Notes: a model not told the origin generated them from the sequence alone. A DNA stretch of 55,566 bases from SIG653 sp964509125 (GCA_964509125.1 CAZDVZ010000008.1:1-55566), one strand, 5' to 3'; counted from the stretch's first letter, positions 17,105 through 25,694 are shown. Made by a program: numbers and translations.

Positions 17105-18111
17105 TAGGCAAGCACATCCGCACCGTTTACACCGCCAACAGCCATAGCTCTCCAATCGTTGAATCCGCACATAAAGCGAGCGTAGCCCTTCCAGATATTG
17201 TTGTCGTTGTTATCATCAACGGCAGAACGAACTTCAAGAGGAACTCTGTCGATCCAAACGGCTCCGCCGTTTTGCTGATTGTATGAACTGTCGAGAATAA
17301 TATAAGGCATATTATTTGCCGATGTATCGATAAATTGATTGAGATAGGGCCAAATGATAACATTCCACATACCAAATTGATAGTTAAAGTTATTATTTGC
17401 GCTGCCGGGATCACGTTCCGAACCAATAACACTGAATACAGTATCAATAAGCTCTGCGTTGTAAGGAATTACAATAGTATCGGGAGCAATATTAAGAATA
17501 TTTCCGTTATCATCTTTGAATAGGCTCATTTTTTCCACGATTCTCCCTAAATTCGATTTTGAGAAAAGGTTGGAAAATCTATTCGACTGTGTGTCACCAC
17601 TTACTTTAGAAGGATGCGCGCCGTTGAAATATGAAAGTCCATCCGCGCCGCTTACAGAATATGTTTTTCCGTTAAGAGAGATATCTGTTCCTGTAATTGC
17701 CCCCGCAAGCATTCTCGCGCCGAAGCGTTCACGAGTACGATAATAACTGTCTGTAAACGCTACAGGTTTGTGCTTAAGATCAAGAAGTTTTGAATCTTCT
17801 ATCATTTCACGAGTGATAACAAATTCACTTTTCCATGTTTCCGGCTCAATTACCTTTGAATACCCTTCTTGCATATCTGCCTTAGGATATGCTCCGCCTT
17901 CTCCCACAGGAAGGAACTCATCCATACTTGTAACAGAAGTGATTTTTTCTGCAAAATTTTTAGAGTTTTCCACCATATAGATGTTTTTGATCTGGCTTTT
18001 CTCCTCCCAAGCCTCTGCCTTTTTCTCAATGTTAAAAAGAATTGGTTCTTGAGATTTACCAAAAATGCTGTTGTTAAGATTTGAAGATTTAGAAAATACA
18101 AGTCCTGCCAT
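17104..18111 (-). CDS. Phage major capsid protein
   Basis: A 335-aa protein with HK97-fold features. An N-terminal arm is followed by the FLPVGEGGAYPKADMQEGYS loop, WKSEFVITREMIEDSK (spine helix region), and a C-terminal part with PDTIVIPYNAEL and the GYARFMCGFNDWRAMAVGG end. There is no N-terminal propeptide comparable to HK97, which fits a separate scaffold gene two genes upstream. It lies between the decoration-like gene and the connector gene. Confidence 0.85.
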   Translation of the reverse strand: MAGLVFSKSSNLNNSIFGKSQEPILFNIEKKAEAWEEKSQIKNIYMVENSKNFAEKITSVTSMDEFLPVGEGGAYPKADMQEGYSKVIEPETWKSEFVITREMIEDSKLLDLKHKPVAFTDSYYRTRERFGARMLAGAITGTDISLNGKTYSVSGADGLSYFNGAHPSKVSGDTQSNRFSNLFSKSNLGRIVEKMSLFKDDNGNILNIAPDTIVIPYNAELIDTVFSVIGSERDPGSANNNFNYQFGMWNVIIWPYLNQFIDTSANNMPYIILDSSYNQQNGGAVWIDRVPLEVRSAVDDNNDNNIWKGYARFMCGFNDWRAMAVGGVNGADVLA

Positions 18112-18129
18112 ATTAATTTCTCCTTTAAA

Positions 18130-18510
18130 TTAAAATTTCACTGTGACGGTATTTCCGTCAATTTCTTCTATTTCTGCCACGCCGTTTGTTCGGGTAGTTG
18201 TAACACCTGTTCCGTCTCCGTCTATTGTAACAAAATCACCCATGATCAATTCTTCCGAATCACCGCTTACAGGGCAAGTGAATAGATAAAAATCCATTAC
18301 TCTCATAACGGGTACAAGAACCCCCTCTTCGTTGCAAATAACATCTCCAAGACAAACGAACTCAGGTTTTACATCACCTGTACATTTCGTAAGTTTTCCA
18401 TCGGATACAGTGAGTGCTTCTCCGTAAACAAATGTTTCATTTAATGCACCTTCAAAATATTCTGTAGAAGGTGTGGTGTTCGCCAAGGAACATTTAAGTT
18501 TAAATGCCAT
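18130..18510 (-). CDS. Small phage capsid-decoration-like protein
   Basis: A 126-aa, beta-rich, acidic protein without membrane segments (MAFKLKCSLANTTPSTEYFEGAL; end EIDGNTVTVKF). Its size, beta content and position directly before the major capsid gene match head decoration or stabilisation proteins. No family motif is recognised with certainty. Confidence 0.5.
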   Translation of the reverse strand: MAFKLKCSLANTTPSTEYFEGALNETFVYGEALTVSDGKLTKCTGDVKPEFVCLGDVICNEEGVLVPVMRVMDFYLFTCPVSGDSEELIMGDFVTIDGDGTGVTTTRTNGVAEIEEIDGNTVTVKF

Positions 18511-18521
18511 ATAATTTCTCC

Positions 18522-19046
18522 TTATCTGTTATGTTGTTTATAGTGTTTTTTTATTTCCCCATCCGTAATTCCCGGATAGAGCGATTTGTAAAGGGAGTAT
18601 GTTTCCGCCGGGACATCAACCGCCGCCTCGCCTCCCCCCGTTCCGGCACCGGTCAAATGCTGTTTCGCGCCCAATTTTGAAAGGGCGGAACGAATTGCTG
18701 AATTTTTAAGTCTTTGATTTAACTTTTTTTGGTTCGTCAGAATAAACGCATCGGTAAGAGAGTAACCTTTTCTTACTTTTGACGCGAATTCCTCGGCGTT
18801 TTCCATAAGCATCAGATCATCAAAACTCCTCACCGTAGGATCCAAAGCGTTTATTTTTCTAAATTCCGCTTCTATTGCCCTGCGCTTTTCTTCCCCTTCA
18901 CGCCTCAGCTTTATTCTTTCGGGATGAACAAAGGCCTCATTCTCGTAACGCTTTGGAGGACTCTCTGACGCAACAGTTTCTGAAACATTTTCTTCATTTA
19001 AGGCTGTAGTTTCAGAAATAATTTCTTTAGTTTCTGTATCGTTCAT
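18522..19046 (-). CDS. Phage scaffold-like protein
   Basis: A 174-aa, highly charged and mostly helical protein. Its N-terminal ~50 residues are disordered and acidic, followed by a basic coiled coil (PERIKLRREGEEKRRAIEAEF). A helical end has MENAEEFASKVRKGYSLTDAF and a Gly-rich turn. Such proteins sit between portal and capsid and act as internal scaffolds in phages without a capsid propeptide. No protease gene is present. A ribosome site (AAGGAG) precedes the ATG. Confidence 0.6.
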   Translation of the reverse strand: MNDTETKEIISETTALNEENVSETVASESPPKRYENEAFVHPERIKLRREGEEKRRAIEAEFRKINALDPTVRSFDDLMLMENAEEFASKVRKGYSLTDAFILTNQKKLNQRLKNSAIRSALSKLGAKQHLTGAGTGGGEAAVDVPAETYSLYKSLYPGITDGEIKKHYKQHNR

Positions 19047-19057
19047 GCTTTCTCCTT

Positions 19058-19174
19058 TTACTTATTTTTGCCATTAGTTATTTTAGAACCTTTAGGCTTT
19101 TGCTGTTTGTAAATTGCCTCTACGTATTGAGAGCTTTTGTTAGTTATCTTGCCCGAATATGTTTTATTGCTCAT
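19058..19174 (-). CDS. 38-aa phage peptide between portal and scaffold genes
   Basis: A small ORF encoding MSNKTYSGKITNKSSQYVEA... ending NGKNK. Its ATG overlaps the portal stop (ATGA) and is preceded by GAGGAGG at a 7-nt distance, a strong ribosome site. The stop lies 11 nt before the scaffold-like gene. The product is basic, polar and rich in Lys, Ser and Thr, with no membrane segment. Coupling and the ribosome site argue that it is translated. Its role is unknown; a minor head protein or assembly peptide is possible. Confidence 0.7.
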   Translation of the reverse strand: MSNKTYSGKITNKSSQYVEAIYKQQKPKGSKITNGKNK

Positions 19175-20994
19175 ATTGTCACCTCCTCTCTTGAAATATC
19201 AACTGCACCGTTTTCCATAAGTTGCGCCTTGATCTCCGCCGCCCCCGGATAATGAAGGCGTTCCATTATGTTCCAAAACAGTACAAGCGTTGAATTTTGC
19301 GTTGGATCCCCGAAAGTGCCCGTTGCAAGGTTATTTCTTGTTTCTGCCCACATTTTTTCTCTATCCTTTCCAAGTGTAGAAGATTCGTCACACGAAAAAA
19401 TAAAGTCGTCATTCCAACGAAGCTCCCCATATTCATCCTCTTCCAAAAAATCATATCTGTTAAAGTTGCTGTAAACTTTCTTTCCCTTTCCGTCAATGCT
19501 TACTACCGTTCGAGGCTCGTCCGCATATGCAAGCATAAATTTAAAAATAGTCTCATACAACTTTGCATAAGCAGCATTTTTCATAACACGCTTGCTTTCA
19601 AGTCTGCCGGCACTTTGCGCAGCGGCAAATTCTTTTGCTGCACCGGAAATTGCAGTACTGTCGGTTCTTCCCTGAAAACTGTCTGTAATACCCAAAACTT
19701 CTCTCGCCTCATTGTACACTTGACTCATATATGTAAGGTCTCCGGAAATGTCTGCCTGTATATTGAATACTTGCATCATATTCATTTTATCAGGTGTTTC
19801 CAAACGAACGACCTTAAATTCTTCATCTGTAGTATCAACATCAACATCAACAGGTAAAGTTAATACGGAGCCGCCTTTTAACAGTTTTTCACTTATCTTG
19901 GTAGAAAGCATTTTAATTGTATTTTGCTGATCGGATATTTTATCAACATCGCTCTCTCCCAAAAGCTGACCGAAAACAGATATATTTTTTCTCAAAACAA
20001 TGGGATACAAATTAGGTTTATAGTAAGGTATTCTTCTCATTTCCATAAGAGGCTCTACATACTCATCTTCGTACAAAAACTCTGATTCGTTTTTTTCCGG
20101 AACCATGCAAGGAATAATTCTCCCATCTGAGCAGACAATGTCCTCGTAAAGTTCTTCGAACTCTTCCTTTTCGGAAACGAACTTTTGATTTCCGCAGAGT
20201 TCACAAACTCCTTCTCCAATTTCTCCACAAGCAGAACAGCGGGAAACGTATCTCGATTGATAATCATCTAAATATTCCAGAAGAGTATCACCTGTAAAAA
20301 TAATTCTTCCAATGCTGTCTCCACCGTTTTTGAAAAACCCGGTAACCACAGTAACAAGATCATCAGACGGAGAAACATCTTCAACCCCTCTTATATCGGG
20401 GTTTTCTTCTCCCTCTTCGGTTTCCACACCATAATGCTCCTTTACATACCCTCTCGTTCTTGCATTTTCCACAAATATGTAGTCCATATTTTCTACACAT
20501 CCGAAAATCCCATCTTGAGGAATTATTTGTTTTGGATGCTCTACAGATACAGATATTTCCCCTACGATATCTTTTTTTCTTTTCCTATCATCCCATTCAC
20601 AAAGAAAATAGCTCCCTCCCTGAATATACGCTGTTCTTTCCCCTATGTCATTAAGCTGTTCAAAGGGCAAAATATCCAAAATGTTTTTGAGCATATCCTC
20701 GATTTCCGTGGCAAGATGTTCGTCCTGCTCACGCTTTGCAGATACTTTGGGTGAAGGGATGGATGAATCTATCTCCGCTTCTATATTTTCAAAAACAATA
20801 TTTCTTACGTGTGTTGCGCTCTTTTCCGCTTCATCTCCATAAGGTGAAAAAATAGTCTTTGTGCCTCTGTACAAAAGTTCCCTCGTATCCATAAGCTTTT
20901 TTTGGGATTCATAGGCGTTTTTACTTGAAAGATATTTTTCTTTCCAATACTCAAATTGTTTTATATGAGACGCGCCACTTTTTGTTTTTGCCAT
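19171..20994 (-). CDS. Phage portal protein
   Basis: A 607-aa protein, the size of short-tailed phage portals, forming the ring through which DNA enters the head. Start at 20994 (MAKTKSGASHI) is chosen because GAAGGAG lies 5 nt upstream and the longer frame would overlap terL. Features include the helical N-terminal clip region, the IPQDGIFGCVENMDYIF segment, a stem region with SAAKEFAAAQSAGRLESKR-like sequence near residue 450, and a C-terminal helical crown. Unusual: residues ~251-268 hold CSAC-x6-CELC, a zinc-ribbon-like insert. It follows terL, as in most phages. Confidence 0.83.
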   Translation of the reverse strand: MAKTKSGASHIKQFEYWKEKYLSSKNAYESQKKLMDTRELLYRGTKTIFSPYGDEAEKSATHVRNIVFENIEAEIDSSIPSPKVSAKREQDEHLATEIEDMLKNILDILPFEQLNDIGERTAYIQGGSYFLCEWDDRKRKKDIVGEISVSVEHPKQIIPQDGIFGCVENMDYIFVENARTRGYVKEHYGVETEEGEENPDIRGVEDVSPSDDLVTVVTGFFKNGGDSIGRIIFTGDTLLEYLDDYQSRYVSRCSACGEIGEGVCELCGNQKFVSEKEEFEELYEDIVCSDGRIIPCMVPEKNESEFLYEDEYVEPLMEMRRIPYYKPNLYPIVLRKNISVFGQLLGESDVDKISDQQNTIKMLSTKISEKLLKGGSVLTLPVDVDVDTTDEEFKVVRLETPDKMNMMQVFNIQADISGDLTYMSQVYNEAREVLGITDSFQGRTDSTAISGAAKEFAAAQSAGRLESKRVMKNAAYAKLYETIFKFMLAYADEPRTVVSIDGKGKKVYSNFNRYDFLEEDEYGELRWNDDFIFSCDESSTLGKDREKMWAETRNNLATGTFGDPTQNSTLVLFWNIMERLHYPGAAEIKAQLMENGAVDISREEVTI

Positions 20995-21020
20995 AAATTC
21001 TCCTTCTTTAATTTTTTGTT

Positions 21021-22703
21021 TTACTTTTTGGGATTCCCCCATTTTTGAAGCAGATACTTCTTTTCTTCACGATTTGCATTTTTATAATCTTCCATCATGT
21101 CCTTTGTCCAATTTGCCGTGGGAATTTCCGGTGTCATGCTTTGATGATGTCTAATGAAATGAGCGATACCTAAAGCCATAATAAGATCGTCATGAGCTCC
21201 CCTAACCGCTTCGGGACGTCTTGCCTCGTTGTATACAAAAGTCAACATTTCACCCGCAGTAGCTCTATCTGTTACGATTTCCGGATGTTCTCTCACAGCG
21301 GATACAAGCCCCGCTATAAGTAGAGGACGGGTTTTAGAATTTGTCACAAAGCCATAACTTTTCTTAACGGAGTGAGTATATGTATCAACGCTTTCTCTCA
21401 CATATTGTTTGGGATATTTTAGCCTTTCCAACTCTCTTACGGGATAGGTAGAAAAATTTGTCTCGATCCCGATAAGCGCATTGTTGTAATACATTCCCAA
21501 ACAATACATTTGTCTGGCATATAGATCTTCATCATACCGATGACAGAGCACCGCTACCTGCTTTCCTGTTGTGTTGTCAATGACTTGACCTACAAATCTA
21601 TCGCTTCCTTCGCCGGATGTGTCTCCACCAATAACATACGGAACACCTTTTTTAGGATGAGAAAATATTTTTATCTCTCCGTCGGAAGTTTCCGAGAATT
21701 GAAAATTATCTATATTCACCCCATCGTAAGTATAATTAAATCTTCCCACGGATATAGGAAGCGGCATGGAAGATAAATTCTGCAATATCTGCTCTTTGTC
21801 GAAAACACATTCACCTGTCATGATAAATGCTTCTTCCGGAGTTGAAGGATATTCTTCTTTAAATCTCCTAATATCTCCGCCGCAATTATTTTTTATGCAC
21901 CAGCGTCGCCATGCAAGCTGTTCGTCATCCAAAGAAAAAATTTCTTTTATTTTCTTTTCCTCTTCAGTAAACACTAACCCATTTGGGTCCATTCGGTATT
22001 CTTTCATTTCAAACCAAGGAAAAAACAAAGGAACAAAATCACTGTCACCACAAACGGCACTGTCCCAAAGCGTTTTAAAATCGTCATAACCGTTTGCAGT
22101 ACTTTCAATTATTACCATGGTGCCCGGAAGATTGGGGACCGCCTGCATAAGTCCCGTTAAAGTGGAGCGCTTGTCTCCATCCCAAAACGCGTATTCGGAA
22201 ATATGTAAATTTGTAAGAGTATCACTTCTTCCCACGCCGCTTGAATTTGCTGTTGTGCATTTTATCTTCGAGCGAAGTCCGGGAAGCTTTCGCTTCTCCT
22301 TGGAATTTTTAGTAGGATTTTCAAAAATTAACTCTTTTGCATTAGACGCTTTAAGCATCGGCTTCATAGCCTGAGGAAGCTCATCGTAAAACAGCTTTGA
22401 CATATTAAAAAGGTTTGATGTGCTTTCTCCCGTGTGGGCGGTTATTTGGCTGTTAACATTTTCACGGGTAACTGTACTATGAAAAATTAACGCCTCTGTA
22501 GCGGTAGAAAACCCCATCTGCCTTGCTTTTAAAATAATTATTCTTACAGGCTTTCCTTTTTCATGTTCTTGTTTTACTGTTTCGTAAAGTCTTTTTTGAG
22601 ATTGATTTAAATAGAGCTTTTTAATTTTGTTATCCTTGGTTTTTATCTTTAAAAAACGCTCTATATACTGGAGGGCATTTTTGGGATTAAAACTTTCTTT
22701 CAT
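21021..22703 (-). CDS. terL: Phage terminase large subunit
   Basis: A 560-aa packaging motor with ATPase and nuclease halves. The Walker A-like motif KARQMGFST lies near residue 60. The Walker B region has HISEYAFWDG, and the coupling motif IIESTANG lies near residue 200. The C-terminal RNase H-like nuclease shows IGGDTSGEGSD, IGIETNFST and AHDDLIMALG, the three acidic sites. All key residues are in place, so it could be active. It is preceded by terS (21-bp gap) and followed by the portal gene. The ribosome site is weak. Confidence 0.93.
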   Translation of the reverse strand: MKESFNPKNALQYIERFLKIKTKDNKIKKLYLNQSQKRLYETVKQEHEKGKPVRIIILKARQMGFSTATEALIFHSTVTRENVNSQITAHTGESTSNLFNMSKLFYDELPQAMKPMLKASNAKELIFENPTKNSKEKRKLPGLRSKIKCTTANSSGVGRSDTLTNLHISEYAFWDGDKRSTLTGLMQAVPNLPGTMVIIESTANGYDDFKTLWDSAVCGDSDFVPLFFPWFEMKEYRMDPNGLVFTEEEKKIKEIFSLDDEQLAWRRWCIKNNCGGDIRRFKEEYPSTPEEAFIMTGECVFDKEQILQNLSSMPLPISVGRFNYTYDGVNIDNFQFSETSDGEIKIFSHPKKGVPYVIGGDTSGEGSDRFVGQVIDNTTGKQVAVLCHRYDEDLYARQMYCLGMYYNNALIGIETNFSTYPVRELERLKYPKQYVRESVDTYTHSVKKSYGFVTNSKTRPLLIAGLVSAVREHPEIVTDRATAGEMLTFVYNEARRPEAVRGAHDDLIMALGIAHFIRHHQSMTPEIPTANWTKDMMEDYKNANREEKKYLLQKWGNPKK

Positions 22704-22724
22704 ATGAGCTTACATTGAATACCT

Positions 22725-23030
22725 TTAATATTCAAATTTGTATGTTTCATTTTGCAAAAACTCTTCATATGACATCACCTCTTCACGTTGCTCAGAATTA
22801 TTCTTGAAAACACCCACGGCATCTCCCAACATTTGCAAAGCTTTTAGCGCACCTCTTGCATCAAATTGATACACTCCCGTAGGAACTTGTTTTCCTGTCT
22901 CCTTGTCTTTTTTTGTAACAGGAACTTCCTGCATGCACCTTAAATAAACTTCATACAATTCACGTATTACTAAAGCGGAAGTTATCTCGTTTTCTTCTTT
23001 GTTTTCAACTTTGCTTACTGCAATTAACAT
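22725..23030 (-). CDS. Phage terminase small subunit-like protein
   Basis: A 101-aa protein with start MLIAVSKVENKEE at 23030, where AGGAGG lies 7 nt upstream; the frame is open to 23060. The C-terminal ALKALQMLGDAVGVFKNN resembles the 'LELLGKHLGMFKD' end of terminase small subunits. The N-terminal DNA-binding domain is shorter than usual. It is the first gene of the phage operon, directly before terL, and a 69-bp repeat array lies directly upstream, a possible binding site for it. Confidence 0.68.
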   Translation of the reverse strand: MLIAVSKVENKEENEITSALVIRELYEVYLRCMQEVPVTKKDKETGKQVPTGVYQFDARGALKALQMLGDAVGVFKNNSEQREEVMSYEEFLQNETYKFEY

Positions 23031-23064
23031 GGAACCACCTCCTTTTCTCCCTCGGATCACATAA

Positions 23065-23310
23065 GTATCTTACACCATCTGCCCTGTCAGTTATCACACA
23101 CTTTTGCACATTTTTTCTCACCTCGAAACAACTGTATCTTACACCACCTGCCCTGTCAGTTATCACACACTTTTGCACATTTTTTCTCACCCCGAAACAA
23201 CTGTATCTTACACCACCTGCCCTGTCAGTTATCACACACTTTTGCACATTTTTTCTCACCCCGAAACAACTGTATCTTACACCACCTGCCCTGTCAGTTA
23301 TCACACACTT
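23065..23310. repeat. 69-bp tandem direct repeat, about 3.6 copies, upstream of terS
   Basis: The block around GCCCTGTCAG recurs at 23081, 23150, 23219 and 23288, a period of exactly 69 bp. The inner copies are identical; the copy nearest terS has a few changes. On the minus strand, three units hold an SD-like G(G/A)GGTGAG, then ATG and a five-codon ORF (MCKSV) ending in TGA TAA. Because 69 is a multiple of three, a second frame stays open as a 23-aa repeat. The array lies between the divergent terS and yceD genes and is a candidate packaging (pac) or regulatory site. Confidence 0.9.
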
Positions 23311-23375
23311 AAAAAATAATCTTAAAAATAATAAAAAATAATGTTGTAAATAATTTTATTTTTTGATTTTTCCTC

Positions 23376-23404
23376 TTGACAAATGACAATAAAAGCTATA
23401 TAAT
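23376..23404 (+). promoter_or_regulatory. Consensus sigma-A promoter of yceD-rpmF
   Basis: TTGACA (23376-23381), 17-nt spacer, TATAAT (23399-23404), an exact consensus match. The start is predicted near 23411, giving a ~70-nt leader. Confidence 0.9.
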
Positions 23405-23479
23405 AATTAGGCTTTACTGTAGATGTGTTTTTGTGTCTTTTGTTAATGAAGGCGAGTAGTGAACGAACAGGAGGTTGAA

Positions 23480-24049
23480 ATGGCGGGGTATTTGACTGTT
23501 AATGATAATAACGAATATATAATTGATTTTTCATCCCTCATTTCAAGCGAAAAGAAAACACTTCCCTTTGAATTCGAGATAGATTTTCCGCCGTTTGAAA
23601 AGGACATTGTTTCTTGCAAGGGAAAATTTTCAGGAAGTGTTGATGATAAAAACGAAGAGTTCACTGTGAGCTTTAATGCAGATGTTAAGCTCAAGGTTTT
23701 ATGTTCACGTTGCGCGGAAGAAATGGAATATTTTGTAAAACAGAGTTTTTCAACTCCGCTTTGCGGAAAAAAGCCTGAGAAAGACACAGAAGAATTTGAA
23801 TGCTTTAAAAAAGCAAAAGTTAATCTTTCCGAATTAGTGAGAGAGTTTTTGATTCTCTCCTTGCCAACGCAGTTTCTCTGCAGAAAATCGTGTGCCGGGT
23901 TATGTACAAGCTGTGGGGCCAATCTCAATTACGGCGTTTGCGAATGTGACAACAAAGAGTTGGACTCAAGGCTCAAGCCTTTGGCAGATTTCTTAAAAAA
24001 GATGAGTGAAGAAGCTGAAGCAGGCGATGACAGCTACGACGAAGAATAA
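23480..24049 (+). CDS. yceD: YceD/DUF177 family protein
   Basis: A 189-aa protein of the DUF177 family, almost always encoded just before rpmF and linked to rRNA or large-subunit maturation. Cys residues form metal-site candidates: CSRC near residue 75 and CRKSCAGLC-TSC / CEC in the C-terminal third. The ATG at 23480 is chosen because AGGAGG lies 6 nt upstream; a GTG at 23459 in the same frame is less likely. An acidic tail ends the protein. It is co-transcribed with rpmF, 62 bp downstream. Confidence 0.9.
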   Translation: MAGYLTVNDNNEYIIDFSSLISSEKKTLPFEFEIDFPPFEKDIVSCKGKFSGSVDDKNEEFTVSFNADVKLKVLCSRCAEEMEYFVKQSFSTPLCGKKPEKDTEEFECFKKAKVNLSELVREFLILSLPTQFLCRKSCAGLCTSCGANLNYGVCECDNKELDSRLKPLADFLKKMSEEAEAGDDSYDEE

Positions 24050-24111
24050 AAGTAAAGTTACGGATTTGTGTTGAAAAATTAAGATAATATCTATTTAAGG
24101 AGGAAACAGAA

Positions 24112-24303
24112 ATGGCAGTTCCTAAGAGTAAAGTATCAAAATCAAGAAGAGACAAGAGACGTTCTTCCGTTTGGAAGCTCTCTGCGCCCGCGTTGGCAAA
24201 ATGTTCAAAATGTGGCGAATATAATCTTCCACACAGAGTTTGCTCCGTTTGCGGCACATACGCAGGAAAGCAGATAGTCGAAGTAAACGAAGACAAAGCT
24301 TAA
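24112..24303 (+). CDS. rpmF: Large ribosomal subunit protein bL32 (Cys4 zinc form)
   Basis: A 63-aa ribosomal protein beginning MAVPKSKVSKSRRDKRRS with two CxxC pairs (CSKC and CSVC) in a zinc ribbon. AAGGAGG precedes the ATG. A terminator follows at 24315, so yceD-rpmF forms a two-gene operon. Confidence 0.98.
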   Translation: MAVPKSKVSKSRRDKRRSSVWKLSAPALAKCSKCGEYNLPHRVCSVCGTYAGKQIVEVNEDKA

Positions 24304-24314
24304 TCAGCTACATG

Positions 24315-24356
24315 AGGCGTTTGTTGTTGTAAATACACAAGCGTCTTTTGTTTTTT
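24315..24356 (+). terminator. Rho-independent terminator of yceD-rpmF
   Basis: AGGCGTTTGT (24315-24324) pairs with ACAAGCGTCT (24337-24346), including two G-U pairs, followed by TTTGTTTTTT. Confidence 0.8.
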
Positions 24357-24378
24357 ACCACTGTTTTAGGAGGTAAAC

Positions 24379-25674
24379 ATGGTTTTAATATCTTATGTAA
24401 TTCCTTCTTCTCCTGCAGAAAAAGCCGGTATAAAATCCGGCGATATAATTTCAAACATAAACGGTAGAGAGATTAATGATGTTTTAGACTACCGATTTGA
24501 AACAGTATCGTCCAATTTGGAAATTTCACTTTTGCGTAACGGAAAAGAAAGCCGAATCACTGTATCAAAAAAAGAATATGAAGATTTCGGTGCAGAATCG
24601 GAAACATATTTAATGGATCAAAAAAAGCATTGCAAAAATGCCTGTATGTTTTGTTTCATTGACCAAAATCCTACGGGTATGCGCGAAAGCATATATTTTA
24701 AAGACGACGACGAGAGGCTTTCGTTTTTGCAAGGTAACTATGTAACCCTCACCAATTTAGAAGAGCGCGACATCGACCGAATCATAGAAATGAGAATTTC
24801 TCCAATTAATGTATCGGTACACACAATGAACAAAGACTTGCGTGTGAAAATGATGAAAAACAAAAACGCAGGACGTGTTTTGGATTATCTTCCCAAGCTG
24901 TCAGAAGGCGGCATAGAACTGAACGTCCAACTTGTGCTTTGTCCTGATGTGAATGACGGAAGCGAATTGATATTCAGTCTTTCTCAATTATACAAGTTGC
25001 CTACTTTAAACAGCGTTGCCGCAGTCCCGGTTGGACTCACAAAGCATAGAGAAGGCCTGTGTCACCTCTCACCTTATACAAAGGAAAAAGCAGGCGAAGT
25101 AATTGATATTATTAACTCATTTGGAGAAAAGGCAAAAAAAGAAAAAGGCATAAGAATGTTTTATGCATCGGATGAGTTTTACATAAAAGCTCAGAGAGAC
25201 ATTCCTGTTGAAGAATATTACGAAGATTATCCGCAAATAGAAAACGGTGTGGGAATGATTCGTGACCACAAAGAGGCTTTCATGTATGCATTGGAATGTT
25301 CAAAAAAAGAAGGTCGTCAATACAATGGAAAACGAAAAACTATAGTTACAGGTGTTGCGGCATACAAACACATCTCATCATTAATTGATGAATTTAAAAA
25401 AACATATCCTTTGGCAGAAATCAACGTAGCGGAAATAAAAAACCAATTTTTTGGAGAAACTGTAACAGTCAGCGGACTTCTTACAGGCACAGATATTGCA
25501 TCGCAAATTAAAGATCCGGGCGAAATCGTTTTGCTGCCTGAAAATGTATTGAAACAGGACGAAGATATCTTCTTAGACAACATGACCCTCTCCCAACTTA
25601 AAGAGAGGATCGGAGTTTTTGATATCTTCACCACGGGAGAGGGCGATGCTCTCCTTGATGCTTTGTTTAAATAA
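24379..25674 (+). CDS. PDZ and radical-SAM DUF512 family protein
   Basis: A 431-aa protein. Residues ~1-60 form a PDZ-like domain (PSSPAEKAGIKSGDIISNING). A radical-SAM-like domain follows with CKNACMFCFIDQ (CxxxCxxC, residues ~85-92), which would bind a 4Fe-4S cluster. The DUF512 C-terminal half includes YASDEFYIKAQRDIP and the INVAEIKNQFFGETVTVSGLL-type segment. This family is common in Clostridia and is usually next to der, as here. The reaction it performs is not established. AGGAGG lies 6 nt before the ATG, and der follows after 20 bp. Confidence 0.9.
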   Translation: MVLISYVIPSSPAEKAGIKSGDIISNINGREINDVLDYRFETVSSNLEISLLRNGKESRITVSKKEYEDFGAESETYLMDQKKHCKNACMFCFIDQNPTGMRESIYFKDDDERLSFLQGNYVTLTNLEERDIDRIIEMRISPINVSVHTMNKDLRVKMMKNKNAGRVLDYLPKLSEGGIELNVQLVLCPDVNDGSELIFSLSQLYKLPTLNSVAAVPVGLTKHREGLCHLSPYTKEKAGEVIDIINSFGEKAKKEKGIRMFYASDEFYIKAQRDIPVEEYYEDYPQIENGVGMIRDHKEAFMYALECSKKEGRQYNGKRKTIVTGVAAYKHISSLIDEFKKTYPLAEINVAEIKNQFFGETVTVSGLLTGTDIASQIKDPGEIVLLPENVLKQDEDIFLDNMTLSQLKERIGVFDIFTTGEGDALLDALFK

Positions 25675-25694
25675 GGAAGAAAAGGAGTCGTGTT

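Larger units (their letters stand above)
23031..23479. other. Divergent intergenic region between the phage block and yceD-rpmF
   Basis: This 449-bp stretch holds the 69-bp repeat array (23065-23310), a very AT-rich segment (23311-23370), and a consensus promoter for yceD (23376-23404). No convincing promoter for the phage operon was seen; the repeats may contain it. No att-like duplication matching the left flank was found by eye. Confidence 0.7.

Noticed and set aside
23005..23304. Open frame of four 23-aa repeats on the minus strand across the 69-bp array
   Set aside because: It would start with GTG and has no ribosome site. It overlaps the terS start, and it stays open mainly because the period is a multiple of three.
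23065..23310. Possible CRISPR array
   Set aside because: The repeats are 69 bp, directly tandem and without unique spacers; no cas genes are present.
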